Origin: Paramacrobiotus richtersi
Taxonomy: Eukaryota > Tardigrada > Eutardigrada > Parachela > Macrobiotidae
Assembly: GCA_034698045.1 (NCBI GenBank)
Contig: JAQGAU010000832.1
Location: 1-23,404, forward strand
Length of the DNA: 23,404 bases
Direction of reading: 5' to 3'
Each line of letters begins with the position of its first letter. Position 1 is the first letter of the stretch. This document shows, piece by piece, positions 19,682 through 23,404 of this stretch. The notes under the pieces were generated by a model, which worked only from the letters and a program-made list of their open reading frames with translations, searched no databases and had not been told where the DNA came from. Position numbers and translations under genes: made by a program.

Positions 19682-20491
19682 GTCTGTCCTTCGGATAATA
19701 AGATCAGTTAGTGGAAAATGGTAATTACTGTGGAAAATATTTAGTAATGATAGATGACCATGAACAGTTTTTCAAATTAAGCAGCTCGGAACAGCACTGT
19801 GCATTATATACCATAGTTTCTGAACAGCTGCTTTATATATAGTACAACATCGAGTGACCGCTGATTACTATGTGAGTCATTATCTGTCGGCTACTCATTC
19901 GTGTTTGCCGAGTTATGCGTAATTCTCTTCCGCCGGCCAATATTGCTTAATTTATTTACATACATGACACTTTTTTGGAGCCTTTTGAAAACGCAGCGGA
20001 ACGTTTTGCGAAACGTATTTTAAGGAAACATCCATGCATGTGTCAGAGTGTGTATATGTTCTCGGCATGGTAAACGCATTCACGAAGGCCTTATTTTAGT
20101 AATGTTTTCTCTCGGATGTATCGCGTCACCTGTTCAGCTTGTGTAATATTCGTAAATTATATATTTTGGCGGCGTAATTCGTATTCAGTTTTTCAGGCGA
20201 TTGACATGTATCACAGTACTAGTAGAGCGTAGCATGACAAACACGGAGCCACAATGCAGTTCAATGACAAACTATTGTCCCAGAAACTATGAAGCATGTT
20301 TTAATACTTTTAATACCGTACAGGTCCCAGCAGACTTCATGATCAAGAACCCGCACAGACCGCTGGCGCTTTCATGCGAAATCGGTACGAGTATTTGTAA
20401 AGTAAATCGATCCGGAAAGAACTTACATTACGCACAAAGCATATTCTAACAATAAAAATCACGTTGGTGTTATTCTGCTGTAAAAAATTTG
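19682..20491. other. Interval between calponin-homology copy 2 and the DNAJB13-like gene
   Basis: 810 bp holding the copy 2 promoter and the 3' UTR of the J-protein gene. No gene is recognised. A TATA-like box with an adjacent E-box is listed at 19825-19840. A short plus-strand frame at 20201-20449 has no conserved motif. Confidence 0.5.
19825..19840 (-). promoter_or_regulatory. Candidate TATA box with adjacent E-box for calponin-homology copy 2
   Basis: On the minus strand ATATATAAAG (19840-19831) is followed at once by CAGCTG (19830-19825), about 150 bp upstream of the start codon at 19681. TATATAAA is a strong TATA consensus. CAGCTG is the E-box form favoured by myogenic bHLH factors, which suits a muscle-type gene. 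Transcription start is inferred, not seen. Confidence 0.45.
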
Positions 20492-22402
20492 TTAATTTTG
20501 CTGGTGCAAAATATAACCCTGGGACAATCGAATTTCGGCAGGTTTCCTTGCATCGAACGAAGCTTGACTGATTGGGGTAATGGCATAATGCAGTGGTGGT
20601 CTGGGAAGGGGATATTCCACTAATGCTACCCAAAGCTCTAACTTTTGCCAAGGGTCAACATGTTCTGGAAAAATAATATCAAAGTGTATATAGAGATCCC
20701 CAAATGTCTCCCTTCTGTTGTCCTTTGGTAGTCCTTCGCCGGTGAGTACTTTGGCCGTATCGGGATGTATTAACTCGGTTAAATTGACCAGGAGTATCCT
20801 TCCGTCCAAGTGCTGGACTTGCACCGGCCCAACACCCATAGCATCAGCCAATCCAATCTGAAACCAACCTGTTTCAGAGATAAGCGTTTTTTTATGTACT
20901 GCAGTAATGGTCTTGCCAGTTTTGTGAGTTTCGTCAGTTTTCTCTGTCAACAGAAGCTAATTAGTGTAAAAACATGCCAAACAAATCCGTAGCTATAAAA
21001 CGCCCTACATAGTCTGCCGTACACGTATATCTGTGCATTACTTAAAGAATAAAATATGTTATGTACGTAGCTGTGCGTATCACGTGATAAAAATTTAATG
21101 CGGGTTGAATTAACAAATTCTAAGACGATAGTATACCCACATGAACCGTTGTATGCAGGTCGAATCCCTCCAAACGGAAATTTGGATGCTCATCCACATG
21201 TATTTCAAACACAGGCGGCGCGGCTTGCGGACATTTCCCGGTCGGTCCGTTGTCATTACTATACGCAATGTGTGTTCCCGCAGTCCATCCCGGCAAAATT
21301 TTCAGGTCAATGGGATCGCCACCTTTGTCCGGTGATATGGTTTTTACTGCACCGTTGTATAATTCATCCAGGCTTATATGTACTTTTTGTACTCGGCTTT
21401 CCGGCACCGGGCATGTTAAATTTTGCTGGTGATCTTCCAACAAATGTTGCAGATATCTTGTATCGGTAATTAACTACAAAAATATTGCATAAAACAATAC
21501 CGCTAAATTTTCCCATGTTTCTGTACACGTTTAATTGTTTTTAACCAAATTATTACTTTGGGCACTCCGCTCTGGACATGAGCAAATTTCTGGAAAAATT
21601 TGACAGGATCTTCCTTGTTTTGTTTGTCAAACACTCCTTCGCGGAAATCGAACGCATTGTTTATGAAACCATTTCTGGTTGTTTTCGCACCTGTAGTGAA
21701 AAAAACGAATATTTCCGCACCTTTCTATATTGCATAATACAAAGTACAGCAGAATGAAAATCAAAGCATGATCAAAAAGACTGAGATTTATGTTCAAAGT
21801 AGGCTGCGATATAATTATGATCTCGTATAATCACTACTACAATGTACGCTGTTCATTTTATAATCAGATTGTTTTCCAAATGGCAGTACACTCACGGTAT
21901 ATAACATGGCAATGCATGCTGCGAAGCGAAATGTTCGTATTTCGTTATCAGGTAGGTGTATACATGCATGTACAAACTAGGGATTGATATGAAGAACACT
22001 TCAATTTAGCAAAACAGTATTTACCGAATATGTCGCACCATAATAATCATAAATGGTCCGGGACTTGGGATTGCCCAGCACTTCATACGCTTCGTTAAGT
22101 TTGACAAACTGGGTCATTATTTTGTCCCGTTCTATAGGGTCGCTAATCCGTCCCACAGTTGGATGCAACTTCTTGGCACAGTACCGATAAGCATTATCAA
22201 TCTGTTTCTGTGTAGCTGATCTATCAATATCCAAAAGGTCATAGTAACTGGGAAGATTGGTTACTACTTCCGCTCCGAATTGTGGAGCTCGACTGCGATC
22301 GCGGCGATCTCGTTTTATGATCCTCTCATTGTTAGTAGCGAATAAACCGCTTTCTGATGGTGCTAGCGCGGGATCAGAGGACACCAGGGCGCCAACAGAC
22401 AT
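20492..22402 (-). CDS. DNAJB13: DNAJB13-like J-domain protein with HPT in place of HPD, four exons
   Basis: Exons are 22402-22039, 21690-21557, 21473-21141 and 20857-20492, giving 398 aa with consistent phases. A ~50-aa N-terminal extension precedes the J domain (about 53-122: YYDLLDIDRSATQKQIDNAY, then KKLHPTVG, KLNEAYEVLGNPKSRTIYDY). The Hsp70-activating HPD is HPT (80-82). The two DnaJ C-terminal substrate-binding subdomains follow (VHISLDELYNGAVKTIS, LKILPGWTAGTHIAY, then LDGRILLVNLTELIHP, GEGLP, FGDLYIHFDIIFPEHV). Animal DNAJB13, a radial-spoke protein of motile cilia and sperm tails, also lacks HPD (HPL in human), and the C-terminal alignment across the exon 3-4 junction fits that family. 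No zinc-finger and almost no Gly/Phe linker is present. Another type II DnaJ with a decayed J domain is the alternative. Confidence 0.85.
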
Positions 22403-23206
22403 TTTATTTGAAAATTAACCTACACTAGCGCAAAGCAGCAGCAGTTTCCGTTTTGTAGATGTCATTGAAAATCGGTTGCGGCAGACCATTACATTACTTT
22501 TGTTGTATATAAGTATTATAGTACAAACGCATACGAGAACATTCTGCACCGTTTAGCCCCATAGTTACGAATATTCGCAGCAGAAAAGCCGCAACAGATT
22601 GTATCCTGCGTTATTTATACATGTATGTGCTAGGTTTTACAAATTTTCCGCGCCTCAAATAGTATCGTTCTCGAACCACTAAATAATTAATATAAGAGTC
22701 GGGATCCAAGATCAGTGCATTTTAATGCAAAGATAAAAAACATTTTACATTTCAGTCAGAATTTCTGCTTTCTTAGGCGCGGATCCTTCAGATGTATTTA
22801 CCATCCAAAAATTTTTTAGTACTTCACTGTCTGGCAGTTGTTATTTGAAGTAAGAATACTTCTACTGTTTGATAAGACAGGTAGTATTTCGAAAAACAAC
22901 TCGCAGCACAGACGATATTAACGGATAATTTTATTTGAAATACGTAGATGTATCGAAAGGGAAGCAAACTCAAACAGAAGACATAACCCAGTTGGATGAC
23001 TTCTCTATATTATTCAATTATATTTCAAACTGGTTATAATTCCAAACGCACCCAGACTCAGACCTCCACCTTAACCTAAACTCAAGCACCAATTGCCAAC
23101 TAATAGTAATACCATCGACATTATCAATGAAACTAAATTTTGACTAAATTCTTCCGATCCTTGCAAAAAACAAGCCATTCAACACTGACATAATCAGGAC
23201 GCCGTT
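22403..23206. other. Interval between the DNAJB13-like gene and UGP2
   Basis: 804 bp holding the J-protein promoter and the UGP2 3' UTR, both on the minus strand. No gene is visible and frames are very short. One minus-strand AATAAA is listed at 22930-22935. Confidence 0.5.
22930..22935 (-). terminator. Candidate poly(A) signal for UGP2
   Basis: TTTATT on the plus strand gives minus-strand AATAAA about 270 nt past the UGP2 stop codon. Confidence 0.4.
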
Positions 23207-23404
23207 TCAGTGGTCCATAATGCGCAAATTGCCCGAGACGATCTTGTTTTCCAGCAGGGCTCCTGACGGGATGTCAATGCGTTCCCCATGGTTAGCAATG
23301 ATAATCACCGTTCCCTTGAGCACCACGCCTTTCCCAAAGGTCACATCCCCCGACACGGTCAAGTGATCCAAATCCAGCAGGTCCGGGATGGTGGAGAAGC
23401 GATT
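23207..23404 (-). CDS. UGP2: UTP-glucose-1-phosphate uridylyltransferase, C-terminal end (partial)
   Basis: The last 65 codons and the stop (TGA at 23207-23209) are present; the gene continues past the window edge. The segment reads [20 protein letters not shown], then [20 protein letters not shown] and ends [12 protein letters not shown], almost the same as the C terminus of animal UDP-glucose pyrophosphorylase. This part forms the C-terminal left-handed beta-helix that mediates oligomer assembly in the animal enzyme. The enzyme makes UDP-glucose from UTP and glucose-1-phosphate in the cytosol, feeding glycogen, trehalose and glycoconjugate synthesis. GC content and codon bias are higher than in the neighbouring genes, as expected for a highly expressed enzyme. 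Confidence 0.96.
   Translation of the reverse strand, partial: NRFSTIPDLLDLDHLTVSGDVTFGKGVVLKGTVIIIANHGERIDIPSGALLENKIVSGNLRIMDH

Overview
This window reads as a gene-dense nuclear stretch from a small-genome animal. It holds nine recognisable or probable genes in 23.4 kb, most split by short spliceosomal introns (about 65 to 900 nt). The protein set (mitochondrial RCC1L, PM20D2 amidohydrolases, PTRH2, muscle-type calponin/transgelin proteins, a DNAJB13-like axonemal J protein and UDP-glucose pyrophosphorylase) is metazoan. A compact ecdysozoan-type invertebrate, perhaps a tardigrade, fits the gene density and short introns, but the species is a weak inference. Exon boundaries were set by hand from GT/AG signals, reading phase and paralogue comparison.

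Layout, low to high coordinate. (1) 1-126: the last codons of an unidentified + strand gene. (2) 793-2086: a 1.29-kb non-autonomous DNA transposon with long terminal inverted repeats built from CATG-centred hexamers and a perfect 9-bp target-site duplication, lying just upstream of RCC1L. (3) 2409-4201 (+): RCC1L in two exons. (4) 4347-11863 (-): three tandem, co-oriented PM20D2-like genes, each with a full set of expected metal ligands. Two are intron-rich with matching exon lengths; the middle one has lost most introns. (5) 12342-12964 (+): PTRH2 in two exons, head-to-head with the third PM20D2 gene. (6) 13389-14075 (+): an unrecognised 228-aa single-exon protein. (7) 14469-15964 and 18301-19681 (-): two paralogous, unusually short calponin-homology (transgelin/Mp20-like) genes, each opening with a 12-nt coding exon. 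The first appears to use a GC-AG intron. A gene-poor 2.3-kb stretch separates them. (8) 20492-22402 (-): a four-exon DNAJB13-like gene whose J domain has HPT in place of HPD. (9) 23207-23404 (-): the C-terminal end of UDP-glucose pyrophosphorylase.

The genes are not a functional operon; they are ordinary neighbours. The structured parts are the tandem PM20D2 array (likely dipeptide or metabolite-repair hydrolases diverging after duplication) and the transgelin pair. I found no convincing wholly new system. The items most worth a second look are the CATG-rich transposon, the divergence within the PM20D2 array, the HPT J domain, the short calponin-homology proteins, and the orphan gene at 13389-14075.
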